NCBI GenBank assembly: GCA_003483125.1 | Contig: DMWU01000173.1 | Span: 1-18,300, forward strand | DNA from: Erythrobacter sp. | Lineage (GTDB): Bacteria; Pseudomonadota; Alphaproteobacteria; Sphingomonadales; Sphingomonadaceae | Direction: 5' to 3' | Length of the DNA: 18,300 bases | Shown: in pieces, positions 1 through 7,203 of the stretch | How the letters are laid out: each line of letters begins with the position of its first letter | How positions within the stretch are numbered: position 1 is the stretch's first letter | Notes under the pieces: model-generated | What the model saw: only the letters and a program-made list of their open reading frames with translations | What the model was told of the DNA's origin: nothing | The model's database searches: none | Program-made: the position numbers and the translations under genes

Positions 1-813
1 GGCCTCTTCATCCACCAGTACGATGTCATCGACCAGCTCGGCGATTACCTTGGATGTAAATTCGCCAGGTTCTTTAACAGCTATACCCTCAGCCAAGGTG
101 TCGCCACCGCAAGGAAGGCTCTCCTGCTTGATATGTCCATACATGGATGGGAATAGCTGCGCCTGAACGCCGAGTATGCCGATATCCGGCCTCAGCGACC
201 GCGCGGCAACGGACATGCCAGAGATGAGCCCGCCGCCGCCGATCGGCACCACCAGACAATCTAGGTCAGCCTTGTCCTCCAGCATCTCAAGCGCGACCGT
301 GCCCTGCCCTGCTGCCACTATGGGATCATCAAACGGGTGGACAAAGGTGAGACCCAGCTCCTCTTCGAGCGCTCGCGCATGGGCATAGGCTTCGTCGAAT
401 GTCTCGCCTTCAAGCAAGACATTGCCACCGACGCTTTGCGTCTGCATGACCTTAACCGTCGGCGTCGTGCGCGGCATCACTATAGTTACAGGCACACCCA
501 GCCTGGTGCCATGATAGCTTAGTCCTTGGGAATGGTTGCCAGCCGATGCCGCAATAACGCCGCGCTCTCGCTGCTCTTCGCTCAGATGCAGAAGCGCGTT
601 CAGCGCCCCACGCTCCTTATAAGCGGCGGTGAAATGAAGGTTTTCAAACTTTAGCCAGATCTCCGCGCCGGTAATCTTCGACAGCGTAATCGAGTGCATC
701 AGCGGCGTGCGTACTACCGAATTGCCAATATTGTCGGCAGCAGCACGGACATGATCGACGGTCAACGCTTCAAGTGCGCTTCGATTCTCGGCTGAGGCAG
801 GCTGTGCAGTCAT
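1..813 (-). CDS. ilvA: Threonine dehydratase (threonine ammonia-lyase), 3' end off the window
   Basis: This is a PLP enzyme expected to deaminate threonine to 2-oxobutanoate, either feeding isoleucine synthesis or degrading threonine. The frame is open for 271 codons from an ATG at 813 to the left edge, so the C-terminal part, including any ACT regulatory domain, is not visible. Seen in the translation: the PLP lysine K66 within FTAAYKERGALN, the substrate loop SAGNHSQG at residues 90-97, and the phosphate-binding glycine loop PIGGGGLISG at 190-199. These are the fold-type II serine/threonine dehydratase signatures in their usual order and spacing. The FTAAYKERGALN form around the lysine is, as I remember the family, common in alphaproteobacterial threonine dehydratases. 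Whether it is the biosynthetic (ilvA) or catabolic (tdcB-like) form cannot be settled without the C-terminus. The gene is divergent from the reductase at 919, with 105 bases between them. Confidence 0.93.
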   Translation of the reverse strand, partial: MTAQPASAENRSALEALTVDHVRAAADNIGNSVVRTPLMHSITLSKITGAEIWLKFENLHFTAAYKERGALNALLHLSEEQRERGVIAASAGNHSQGLSYHGTRLGVPVTIVMPRTTPTVKVMQTQSVGGNVLLEGETFDEAYAHARALEEELGLTFVHPFDDPIVAAGQGTVALEMLEDKADLDCLVVPIGGGGLISGMSVAARSLRPDIGILGVQAQLFPSMYGHIKQESLPCGGDTLAEGIAVKEPGEFTSKVIAELVDDIVLVDEEA

Positions 814-834
814 ATTACACATGCGCCTACGTGC

Positions 835-864
835 TTGACCGCCACAGAGCAATTGAAAGATACT
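835..864 (+). promoter_or_regulatory. Possible sigma-70 type promoter for the reductase/amidohydrolase pair
   Basis: TTGACC at 835-840 is followed after 18 bases by GATACT at 859-864, which matches four of six positions of the -10 consensus. The predicted start would lie about 45-50 bases before the ATG at 919. The site sits in the 105-base gap between two divergent genes, where a promoter is needed. This is by eye only; no convincing promoter was found for the opposite direction. Confidence 0.35.
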
Positions 865-918
865 ATTAGCGGCAAAAGCTGTTGCTCTCGCGCGTTTAAC
901 GGCTAACCACGCAATTAT

Positions 919-1821
919 ATGACCGAGAGAAGAAATGTCGCATTTATCGGCCTGGGGGTGATGGGTGCACCGATGGCGGGACATCTGGCCAAGGCCGGAC
1001 ACAATGTTACCGCGTATAATAGAGCTTTATCACGGGCCGAAGCATGGCTGGAGAGGCAGCTTACCGAAGGCCTAAGTGCACAGGTTGCGGCAACGCCCGC
1101 CGATGCGGCTAGCGGGGCACAGATCCTCTTTACCTGTGTCGGCAATGATGATGACCTGGCCGAAGTCTTGCTGGGGCCTGATGGAGCGCTAGGATCCATG
1201 GAAAGGGGCGCGCTGCTGGTCGACCATACTACCGTATCAGCCAATATGGCCCGCAGGATCGACGGAGAGGCAAGCGAGCGCGGAGTTGCTGCGATCGATG
1301 CTCCAGTGTCTGGTGGGCAGGCCGGCGCCGAGAATGGTGTACTCGCCATCATGTGCGGTGGCAGCGAAGCCGCGATGGCACGCGCAACCCCGATTATGGA
1401 TTGTTATGCCGCACGCATTATCCATGTTGGCGGTGCCGGGGCGGGACAGACTGCCAAAATGGCCAACCAGATGTGCATTGCAGGTGTACTTGGCGGCCTT
1501 AGCGAAGCAATCAGGTTGGCGCAGGCGGCCGGGCTCGATCTCGACAAGACCTATGAAGCCATCTCAGGAGGCGCAGCCCAAAGCTGGCAGATGAACAATC
1601 GCTGGCACACAATGGTTAAGGACGAATTTGATTTCGGCTTTGCCATAGATTGGATGCGCAAGGATCTCGATTACGCGTTGGCAGAGGCAAGGCGGCTAGG
1701 CTTATCCTCGCCTGTCTCGCAATTGATCGACAAGCTTTATGAGGAAGTCCAGGCAGGCGGCGGCGGGCGGCTCGACACAAGCGCGCTGATCACTCGGCTG
1801 CCAAAGGGAGGAAAATCTTGA
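919..1821 (+). CDS. 3-hydroxyisobutyrate dehydrogenase family NAD(P)-dependent reductase
   Basis: This cytosolic beta-hydroxyacid dehydrogenase is 300 residues long, the normal family length. It opens with a Rossmann nucleotide-binding motif, FIGLGVMGAPMAGHL, near residues 9-23. The substrate-binding stretch DAPVSGGQAGAENG lies at about 127-140. The GAGQTAKMANQM block carries the catalytic lysine K180 and the conserved N183 and Q184. Family members oxidise 3-hydroxyisobutyrate in valine breakdown or reduce tartronate semialdehyde; residues visible here do not decide the substrate, so no symbol is given. The neighbours are not other valine-degradation genes, which weakens an mmsB call. Its TGA stop overlaps the TTG start of the amidohydrolase, so the two are probably co-translated and may act on related compounds. 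No strong ribosome site is visible before the ATG. Confidence 0.9.
   Translation: MTERRNVAFIGLGVMGAPMAGHLAKAGHNVTAYNRALSRAEAWLERQLTEGLSAQVAATPADAASGAQILFTCVGNDDDLAEVLLGPDGALGSMERGALLVDHTTVSANMARRIDGEASERGVAAIDAPVSGGQAGAENGVLAIMCGGSEAAMARATPIMDCYAARIIHVGGAGAGQTAKMANQMCIAGVLGGLSEAIRLAQAAGLDLDKTYEAISGGAAQSWQMNNRWHTMVKDEFDFGFAIDWMRKDLDYALAEARRLGLSSPVSQLIDKLYEEVQAGGGGRLDTSALITRLPKGGKS
1806..1820 (+). promoter_or_regulatory. Ribosome binding site that fixes a TTG start
   Basis: GGGAGG at 1806-1811 is a near-perfect Shine-Dalgarno sequence, placed six bases before TTG at 1818-1820. The TTG overlaps the TGA stop of the preceding gene (TTGA at 1818-1821). The only nearby in-frame ATG (residue 15) lies inside the signal peptide and has no such site, so TTG is the best start. 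Confidence 0.8.
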
Positions 1822-3476
1822 AACGGCTCTTTTCAACCGCTGCGTGCCTTTTAGCCGCGATGATTGCCAGCCCGGCAATGGCCGACACTTTGATCGACAA
1901 TGTGCAGGGCATAACCATTGGCGAGGATGGCAAAGCAAAGCGCTTTACCGGCCTATTGATCGACGATGATGGCCGCGTCTCGCGCTTGCTTCAATCATCA
2001 GAGGAACGTCCTCGGGACATCGAATACCAGGTTGATGGAAAGGGGCAGGTCTTACTGCCCGGCATGATCGATGCGCATCTGCATGTAATGGGCATCGGCT
2101 TTGGCGAGTTGACGCTGGACCTTTCGCAAACGAGCTCTCTCGACGAGGCATTGCGGGAAATTGCGCGTTTTTCAGCCGAAAACCCTTCTCGCCCATGGAT
2201 ATTGGGCCGCGGATGGAACCAGGAGAAATGGGGCCTGGGCCGCTTCCCCACAGCCGCAGAACTCGACGCGGTCGTACCTGATAGGCCCGTATGGTTATCA
2301 CGCGTTGACGGGCACGCGAGTTGGGCGAATTCGCTCGCGATAGAAATGGCAGGTGTAGACGCATCGAGCCAAGACCCTGATGGCGGCAGGATCATCCGCG
2401 ACGAAGGATCGGGGAAGCCGACAGGCGTATTCGTCGATGCGGCCGAGGTCTTTGTGAACAGGGTTGTTCCGCCTCCGCGGCCGGCTGATCGCGACCTGGC
2501 CTTACGCAAGGCGCAAGATATACTGCTTGCCAATGGCATCACGGCTGCCGCTGATATGGGTACCTCGATCGAGGACTGGCAAACTTATCGCCGTGCCGGC
2601 GACCTGGGCGTACTGAAAATTCGGATAATGGCCTATGCCAGCAGCCCGGAAGCGATGGAACTAATCGGCGGCTCGGGACCGACGCCCTGGCTCTACGATG
2701 ACCGACTGCGTCTAAATGGCATCAAGATCTATCTTGATGGCGCATTGGGCTCGCGAGGAGCAACTCTGAAAGAGCCATATACGGACGAGCCGGGTCATAT
2801 GGGCCTACCGCTTCTCAACCCCGCGCAGCTTAGGAATATTATGAGCCTCGCCGCGCTCGGCAATTTCCAGACCGCCGTGCATGCTATCGGCGATGCGGCC
2901 AATGCAGATGTCTTGGCTGCAATTGACGAGCTGAGCGAGACCTATGGAGGCGACAGGCGCTGGCGTATCGAGCACGCTCAGATCATCGCTCCTGCCGACC
3001 TGGAAATGATTGGTCAGCACGGCATTATCGCGTCGATGCAACCGCTCCACCAGACAAGCGATCGCTTGATGGCAGAGGCTAGGCTGGGCCCTGATCGGCT
3101 CGGGGGCGCTTATGCGTGGCGCAGCATCGTGCAGTCGGGAGCGAAACTGGCCTTCGGTTCCGATGCGCCAGTTGAACCTGCAGATGCGTTCGCCGGATGG
3201 GCTGCGGCGATCAGCAGGACAGATGCCGATGGGAAGCCGTTTGGCGGCTGGCTGCCACAAGAAGCAATCACGCGCGAGGCGGCGCTTAAGGCCTTTACTG
3301 CCGACGCAGCTTTTGCGGGATTTGCGGAAGGGCGCTTCGGAAGGCTATTTCCGGGCGAGCGCGCTGATTTTATCTTGATCGATACTGATCCGTTTCTTGC
3401 CTCACCAACTGAGATCCGTAGCATCCAGGTGCGCGAAACTTGGATCGCAGGCGAACGGGTATACTCAAGTAATTAG
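1818..3476 (+). CDS. Exported amidohydrolase, YtcJ-like (Amidohydrolase family 3)
   Basis: This is a 552-residue metal-dependent hydrolase. Residues 1-22 form a Sec signal peptide (KR, a hydrophobic core, then SPAMA before DT), so the enzyme should act in the periplasm; there is no twin arginine. Metal-site residues of the family are all present: H87 and H89 in DAHLHV, K303 in GIKIYLDGALGS, H355 in VHAIGDAAN, H386 in RIEHAQ and D449 in FGSDAPVEP. The segments RGWNQEKW and DGHASWANS are also typical of YtcJ-like proteins. Members hydrolyse N-acyl or cyclic amide bonds, but the natural substrate is usually unknown and cannot be read here. The start is TTG with a strong ribosome site, overlapping the reductase stop by four bases. 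No terminator hairpin with a T-run is visible directly after the stop. Confidence 0.9.
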   Translation: MKRLFSTAACLLAAMIASPAMADTLIDNVQGITIGEDGKAKRFTGLLIDDDGRVSRLLQSSEERPRDIEYQVDGKGQVLLPGMIDAHLHVMGIGFGELTLDLSQTSSLDEALREIARFSAENPSRPWILGRGWNQEKWGLGRFPTAAELDAVVPDRPVWLSRVDGHASWANSLAIEMAGVDASSQDPDGGRIIRDEGSGKPTGVFVDAAEVFVNRVVPPPRPADRDLALRKAQDILLANGITAAADMGTSIEDWQTYRRAGDLGVLKIRIMAYASSPEAMELIGGSGPTPWLYDDRLRLNGIKIYLDGALGSRGATLKEPYTDEPGHMGLPLLNPAQLRNIMSLAALGNFQTAVHAIGDAANADVLAAIDELSETYGGDRRWRIEHAQIIAPADLEMIGQHGIIASMQPLHQTSDRLMAEARLGPDRLGGAYAWRSIVQSGAKLAFGSDAPVEPADAFAGWAAAISRTDADGKPFGGWLPQEAITREAALKAFTADAAFAGFAEGRFGRLFPGERADFILIDTDPFLASPTEIRSIQVRETWIAGERVYSSN

Positions 3477-3640
3477 GTCGCCTCACCACTCCACAAGTTT
3501 ACAGATTATTAAGTCGTGCAACTCCAGAGTTACAGGCAACCTGTCATTGGGAAGTTCCCCGTGTCAGGGAAGATTGGCAAATGTGAAGAGCGGTTAGCGA
3601 GCAAAATTTCGAGTGGTAACGAAGCTTAACACTATCGCGA

Positions 3641-3652
3641 CTCGCATGCGAG
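3641..3652. repeat. Perfect 12-base palindrome CTCGCATGCGAG
   Basis: The sequence reads identically on both strands over 12 bases. It lies about 110 bases upstream of the predicted promoter of the small membrane protein gene and about 165 bases past the amidohydrolase stop. It could be an operator for a dimeric regulator or part of a folded RNA with the adjacent ATTCG/CGAAT pair. There is no direct evidence for either. Confidence 0.35.
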
Positions 3653-3762
3653 ATTCGATCAGCGAGCGAATTTGGGTGACGACGAACCGTTGGGTACAGA
3701 CGACAGAATTCCCAAGATCATGAATTTTAATTTATTTTCGAGAGATTTGAAAAATTTGTCAC

Positions 3763-3791
3763 TTGAAAGAGTCTGCTAGCTTGAGTATCGT
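3763..3791 (+). promoter_or_regulatory. Probable promoter of the 72-residue membrane protein gene
   Basis: TTGAAA at 3763-3768 and TATCGT at 3786-3791 are separated by 17 bases and lie in an AT-rich stretch. The predicted transcription start is near 3798, giving a leader of about 33 bases. An alternative pair, TTGTCA at 3756-3761 with TAGCTT at 3777-3782, has a short 15-base spacer. AAGGAGAT at 3817-3824 is a strong ribosome site six bases before the ATG. Confidence 0.5.
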
Positions 3792-3830
3792 GGGTGAGAA
3801 ATAAGAGAAAATTGGCAAGGAGATGTGTAA

Positions 3831-4049
3831 ATGAAACTACGTACTTTGGCAGCAGCTACCGCTGTAGTTTCGCTCGCTGCCTCACCGGCTATCGCTGAAA
3901 CCGCGTTCGAGCGGACAGCTGCTCCTGTTGAAGGTCGCAGCGAAATGGGTGGATCGGGCACTCTGCTTGCAGTACTTGCCGCAGCTGCGGTGCTCGCTGG
4001 CATTGTTGTTGCCGCGGGTGGCGGTGACGACACTCCAGTCAGCCCCTAA
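3831..4049 (+). CDS. Small exported single-span membrane protein, function unknown
   Basis: The product is 72 residues. Residues 1-22 look like a Sec signal peptide ending SPAIA before ET, which would leave a mature peptide of about 50 residues. Residues 23-42 are polar (with PVEGRSEMGGSG), 43-62 are a strongly hydrophobic Ala/Leu/Val span, and the tail GGGDDTPVSP is short and acidic. I recall small sphingomonad proteins with this same plan and a PVSP-like end, but they have no assigned function and I could not confirm the match. The gene stands alone: strong ribosome site AAGGAGAT, probable promoter just upstream, and a textbook terminator 26 bases after the TAA. That arrangement suggests an abundant one-gene transcript. 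It is convergent with tatC. An alternative reading, with residues 1-22 retained as a first membrane helix, gives a two-span hairpin protein. Confidence 0.8.
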   Translation: MKLRTLAAATAVVSLAASPAIAETAFERTAAPVEGRSEMGGSGTLLAVLAAAAVLAGIVVAAGGGDDTPVSP

Positions 4050-4074
4050 TTCGGCGCTGCGATAACTAATTGGG

Positions 4075-4102
4075 ACGGGGCCCATTAGGGCCCCGTTTTT
4101 AT
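4075..4102 (+). terminator. Rho-independent terminator of the small membrane protein gene
   Basis: ACGGGGCCC (4075-4083) pairs perfectly with GGGCCCCGT (4088-4096) across an ATTA loop and runs into a T-rich tract (4096-4103). The nine-pair GC-rich stem plus T-run is a textbook intrinsic terminator for plus-strand transcription. On the minus strand the hairpin lacks a T-run after it, so it would stop transcripts coming from tatC less well. Confidence 0.92.
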
Positions 4103-4158
4103 TTGCTCAAGCTGTTTTAACGCGCGCAACGGCAAATTAGTTGGACTACTCAATCCCG

Positions 4159-4986
4159 CTATTTGCTAACCTGTTCATCCTTCAAGGAACCACTTGGGTT
4201 TTTGATTGAAGGTTCATCTGCCTGCTTGCGGCTACTATTGCGTTCTTGCAACCGCATCAGGATCAGCGATCCCTCAAACAAGAGCAGCAAAGGTATCGCT
4301 AGGATTACCTGCGAACCCGGATCTGGCGGGGTGACGATTGCAGCAAGCGCCGCAATCCCTACAATCACGTATCGACGCGCGGCAGCGAGCTGATGTCTCG
4401 AAACAATTCCCGCGCGGTTGAGTAGCAACAAAAGGACGGGCAATAGAAAGCTCATCCCGAAAGCGAGGATGAACTGCATCACAAGCGAAAGATAGTCTCC
4501 AGCAGCTGGCAATGCCTCGATTTCAAGTCCGCCAGTACTCCCTTCAAATCCCAGGAACCAGCGGAACGCCGTGGGCATAACCACGTAATAGGCCAGTGCC
4601 CCTCCGGCGACGAAGAGTAGTGGAGTAGCAAGAAGAAACGGCAAGAAAGCCCTCTTCTCGCGCGCATAGAGTCCAGGCGCGACAAAGGCCCAAAGCTGGT
4701 TCGCAATGATTGGAAAACTGATGAAAAAGCCTGCGAACAGCGCCACTTTCAGCTCAACGAAGAATATTTCATAGAGCTTGGTGAAAATCAGCTGGCCTTC
4801 GCCATCAGGAAACGCGTCCCTTAGCGGCTGGATCAGGAAACCAAGGATTGGGTCGGCGTAGTAGAAGCAGACACCAAACCCGATCGCTAAAGCAACAACG
4901 CTGCGCACCAGCCGTGTACGCAGCTCGATCAGATGGTCAAGCAGCGGAGCCTGTGTCTCATCAATATCGCGGATCGGAAGTGCCAT
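4159..4986 (-). CDS. tatC: Twin-arginine translocase subunit TatC
   Basis: TatC is the six-span inner-membrane protein that recognises twin-arginine signal peptides and, with TatB, forms the receptor for folded proteins. The 275-residue product begins with a cytoplasmic segment carrying LLDHLIELRTRL (residues 15-26), the family's N-terminal signature with H18, E21 and R23. The conserved stretch FVAPGLYAREKR lies at 101-112 and TPPDP at 219-223. Hydrophobic spans occur around 28-44, 80-100, 115-137, 166-190, 206-220 and 226-245. The tail after about 250 is polar and variable. It is the last gene of the tatABC run; its ATG lies nine bases after the tatB stop, and a purine-rich AAGGGGAG overlapping the end of tatB is the likely ribosome site. 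Confidence 0.97.
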   Translation of the reverse strand: MALPIRDIDETQAPLLDHLIELRTRLVRSVVALAIGFGVCFYYADPILGFLIQPLRDAFPDGEGQLIFTKLYEIFFVELKVALFAGFFISFPIIANQLWAFVAPGLYAREKRAFLPFLLATPLLFVAGGALAYYVVMPTAFRWFLGFEGSTGGLEIEALPAAGDYLSLVMQFILAFGMSFLLPVLLLLLNRAGIVSRHQLAAARRYVIVGIAALAAIVTPPDPGSQVILAIPLLLLFEGSLILMRLQERNSSRKQADEPSIKNPSGSLKDEQVSK

Positions 4987-4995
4987 GGCGCGCGA

Positions 4996-5385
4996 TCAAC
5001 TCCCCTTGTCCGGCTTGTCCAAGGGAAGTTTTGGCTCTCTGGCATTCTTGGATTGGCGCTTTTCTTCAGCTTTTGGTCCGTTATTGGTGGCATCGATCAC
5101 TTCTGACGATGCGGCAGGCGGACCCGTAACTTCGTCCGCAAGTGCGCCCTCACCGCTACGCGCCATAATGGCGTCATTCTGCGCTTTCCACTTCTTTTCC
5201 ATATCTTCAAGCTCGGCTTCGCGGATCATGGCGTCCACACCGGTTCGGAAGTGGCTTGAAACGCGCCGGACCTTGCCGATCCATCGCCCAGCCGTGCGCA
5301 GCGTAAGCGGCAAGTCCTTTGGGCCGATCACAAGGATCGCTACAATTACGATGACCAAGAGTTCGCTGGCGCCGATGTCGAACAT
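4996..5385 (-). CDS. tatB: Sec-independent translocase subunit TatB
   Basis: TatB partners TatC in the Tat substrate receptor. The 129-residue product starts MFDIGASELLVI, with the conserved glutamate E8 inside a single N-terminal membrane span (about residues 5-20). The hinge GPKDLP follows at 21-26, then a long amphipathic, charged helix to about residue 75 (including LRTAGRWIGKVRR). The tail is polar and unstructured, as usual. The GPKDLP hinge and E8 distinguish it from TatA. It follows tatA after 27 bases and precedes tatC after nine, giving the standard A-B-C order. Confidence 0.96.
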   Translation of the reverse strand: MFDIGASELLVIVIVAILVIGPKDLPLTLRTAGRWIGKVRRVSSHFRTGVDAMIREAELEDMEKKWKAQNDAIMARSGEGALADEVTGPPAASSEVIDATNNGPKAEEKRQSKNAREPKLPLDKPDKGS

Positions 5386-5412
5386 TTGTGCTCTTAGCGC
5401 TTTCCAGGCACC

Positions 5413-5664
5413 TTAATTGGTGCTGTCGCCGCGCTCCGCAGGCTGCACATCGCTTGCGGCCTCGGTTGGTTTGGGCGCATCATTTGTAGAAGCTTCAATT
5501 TGGGCGGGCGCCTCTTTCGCGGCATCACCCTCTTCATTCATTCCCTGCTTGAAGCTCTTGATACCCTTACCGAAATCACCCATCATTTCGGAGATCCGGC
5601 CACGACCGAACAGGATGAGGATAAGAACCGCAACGATTGCGAGTTGCCAGACACTGAGACCCAT
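5413..5664 (-). CDS. tatA: Twin-arginine translocase subunit TatA
   Basis: TatA oligomerises to form the transport path of the Tat system. This 83-residue protein has an N-terminal membrane span (about residues 4-19), the FG hinge at 19-20, and an amphipathic helix at roughly 22-42 with [16 protein letters not shown], the TatA/E signature. The remaining tail is acidic and rich in Ala, Glu and Pro. It lies 61 bases after scpB; no obvious promoter was identified in that gap, so read-through from the scpAB genes is likely, although a weak internal promoter cannot be excluded. A modest purine-rich GAGAGAAG precedes the ATG. Confidence 0.95.
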   Translation of the reverse strand: MGLSVWQLAIVAVLILILFGRGRISEMMGDFGKGIKSFKQGMNEEGDAAKEAPAQIEASTNDAPKPTEAASDVQPAERGDSTN

Positions 5665-5725
5665 AAGACTTCTCTCAAACTAGAATACTGAAACCAATAT
5701 AGGCTGCGAGGGCGCCGCACGCCAG

Positions 5726-6394
5726 TCAGGCAGCGGATTCCGCAGAAATATTTTCATCTTCTGTGCCTGTGGCCGCTAAATTCGCATCATTCTCTTCTGA
5801 CGTTTCAGCTTCCACTTCTTCCTCTTCGCCCGGCATGGCCGTATCCAATGCGTCATCAACCGGATCAAGCAAGCCGGCCGCCTTCAATTCGTCCATTCCT
5901 GGCAAATCTTTGCGCGAAGCAAGCCCGAAATGCTCGAGGAATTCGGGTGTTGTTGCGTAGATGATTGGCCAACCGGGAACTTCCCGCCTCCCAGCCATCT
6001 TGATCCAACCGGCCTCCATTAATACGTCGAGCGTCCCCTTGGCGGTCTGCACTCCGCGGATTGATTCGATTTCAGCCCTGCTAACCGGCTCGTGATATGC
6101 GATGATCGCCAGCACTTCGGTCGCTGCACGGCTCAACCGGCGCACCTGCTCTCGCTCTTTGCGCAAGAGATGAGCCATGTCTGGTGCAGTTTCGAAATGC
6201 CAGCGTTTGCCCCGCTCAACCAATCTGATGCCACGTTTTTCATAATGGGCGGCAAGTTCCGTCAGCCCGGCCCTCACAATGGCGGGCTCAAGCCCACCCA
6301 AATGCCCGGCAAGCGCATCGACGCTCATCGCGTCTTCCGAAGCGAACAAAGTTGCTTCGATTGCGCGTACTGTCTCGTCCGGCGCGTCACTCAT
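5726..6394 (-). CDS. scpB: Segregation and condensation protein ScpB
   Basis: ScpB is the winged-helix accessory subunit that, with ScpA and SMC, forms the bacterial condensin needed for chromosome segregation. The 222-residue product shows the paired winged-helix plan: helices near residues 8-60, then the conserved stretch RLSRAATEVLAIIAYHEPVSR starting near residue 84 (quoted only up to its core), followed by RGVQTAKGTLDVLMEAGWIK and GWPIIYATTPEFLEHFGL. The last ~40 residues are a Glu-rich acidic tail. Its ATG shares the bases ATGA (6391-6394) with the scpA stop, so translation is probably coupled, which would help make the two subunits in proportion. smc itself is not in the window. Confidence 0.96.
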   Translation of the reverse strand: MSDAPDETVRAIEATLFASEDAMSVDALAGHLGGLEPAIVRAGLTELAAHYEKRGIRLVERGKRWHFETAPDMAHLLRKEREQVRRLSRAATEVLAIIAYHEPVSRAEIESIRGVQTAKGTLDVLMEAGWIKMAGRREVPGWPIIYATTPEFLEHFGLASRKDLPGMDELKAAGLLDPVDDALDTAMPGEEEEVEAETSEENDANLAATGTEDENISAESAA

Positions 6395-7203
6395 TGCGCA
6401 ATCCTCCTGATTCGCATGGCGCCATAAGTCTCTTCTTGCTCAATTTCAGCGCGGCCCAGCCTAGCCAGTTCCAGGGCCGCGACAAAACTGGAGGCCAAAG
6501 CAGACTTACGCAGAGAAGGCTCGGCGTGCTTAGGCAGAAAGTCACGCAGGTCCATCCAATCCAGCGTGACACCTAACATCGCGGAAACTCTATCAAGCGC
6601 GCTGTCTAGAGTCATGATGATGCGATCGGAAACCTGGTAGATCCTGGGCTCGTTACGCGCCTTTACCTGCCCATATGCCTGGATCAGCGAGAATGCATCA
6701 GACCGCCACTTGATCTTACGGTCTATGCGCAAGCCTTCGGGCGCACCCCGCCGGAAAATATCCCTACCGATCCGATCGCGCGCCATCAGCCTTGCCGCTG
6801 CCTCGCGCATCGCGCCGAGCCGCTGGAGTCGTAATTGCAGCCGCAGGGCCAACTCTTCGGGGCTCGGATCTTCCTGCTCGTCACGCGGCAGGAGCAGCGC
6901 CGATTTGAGATAGGCCAGCCACGCAGCCATCACCAGATAATCAGCCGCCAGTTCCAGCCGCAGAGCTTCTGCGCGCTCAATATAGGTCAGATACTGGTCG
7001 ACCAGCGCAAGGATCGATATCTGGCGCAGGTCCACCTTCTGGCGCCGTGCAAGGTCCAGAAGGAGATCGAGCGGCCCCTCCCAACCATCCAGCTCCAGGT
7101 AAAGCGATTTGTCTTCTTCCTGCTCGCCAGCGGCAATGCCTACCCAACTTTCATCGACATCGGGCAAAGGAAGCGCGGTATCGAGCATTGCGTCTTCGCT
7201 CAT
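6391..7203 (-). CDS. scpA: Segregation and condensation protein ScpA
   Basis: ScpA is the kleisin that bridges the SMC heads. The 270-residue product has an acidic N-terminal extension of about 33 residues, then the family signature LELDGWEGPLDLLLDLARRQ (residues 36-55), KVDLRQISI after it, and AADYLVMAAWLAYLKSALLL (86-105). A C-terminal winged-helix region follows, including the YGAMRIRR end. The ATG at 7203 shares ATGA (7200-7203) with the nagZ stop, and its own stop shares ATGA with scpB. The three genes therefore form a tightly coupled translational unit. The extension before the signature is somewhat long, but no later in-frame start looks better. Confidence 0.96.
   Translation of the reverse strand: MSEDAMLDTALPLPDVDESWVGIAAGEQEEDKSLYLELDGWEGPLDLLLDLARRQKVDLRQISILALVDQYLTYIERAEALRLELAADYLVMAAWLAYLKSALLLPRDEQEDPSPEELALRLQLRLQRLGAMREAAARLMARDRIGRDIFRRGAPEGLRIDRKIKWRSDAFSLIQAYGQVKARNEPRIYQVSDRIIMTLDSALDRVSAMLGVTLDWMDLRDFLPKHAEPSLRKSALASSFVAALELARLGRAEIEQEETYGAMRIRRIAQ

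Larger units (their letters stand above)
3477..3830. other. Gene-free stretch with dyads and a promoter
   Basis: These 354 bases hold no convincing gene. Short structural elements are visible. GGGAA (3549-3553), TTCCC (3555-3559) and GGGAA (3567-3571) can pair in alternative ways. A perfect 12-base palindrome lies at 3641-3652, followed by the inverted pair ATTCG (3653-3657) and CGAAT (3667-3671). Two similar segments start with AGCGAGC at 3596 and 3661. From about 3720 the sequence becomes AT-rich and contains the probable promoter of the next gene. A small RNA or a long regulatory leader is possible but not shown; the dyads could be chance. Confidence 0.4.

Noticed and set aside
915..1352. 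Open frame of 145 codons on the minus strand under the reductase gene
   Set aside because: It begins and ends inside the sense gene, is low-complexity Ala/Ser/Pro, and lacks a ribosome site.
3831..4986. The small membrane protein as an extra Tat component because it lies beside tatC
   Set aside because: It is convergent with tatC, separated by a strong terminator, has a signal peptide, and lacks the TatA/E FG hinge and amphipathic helix.
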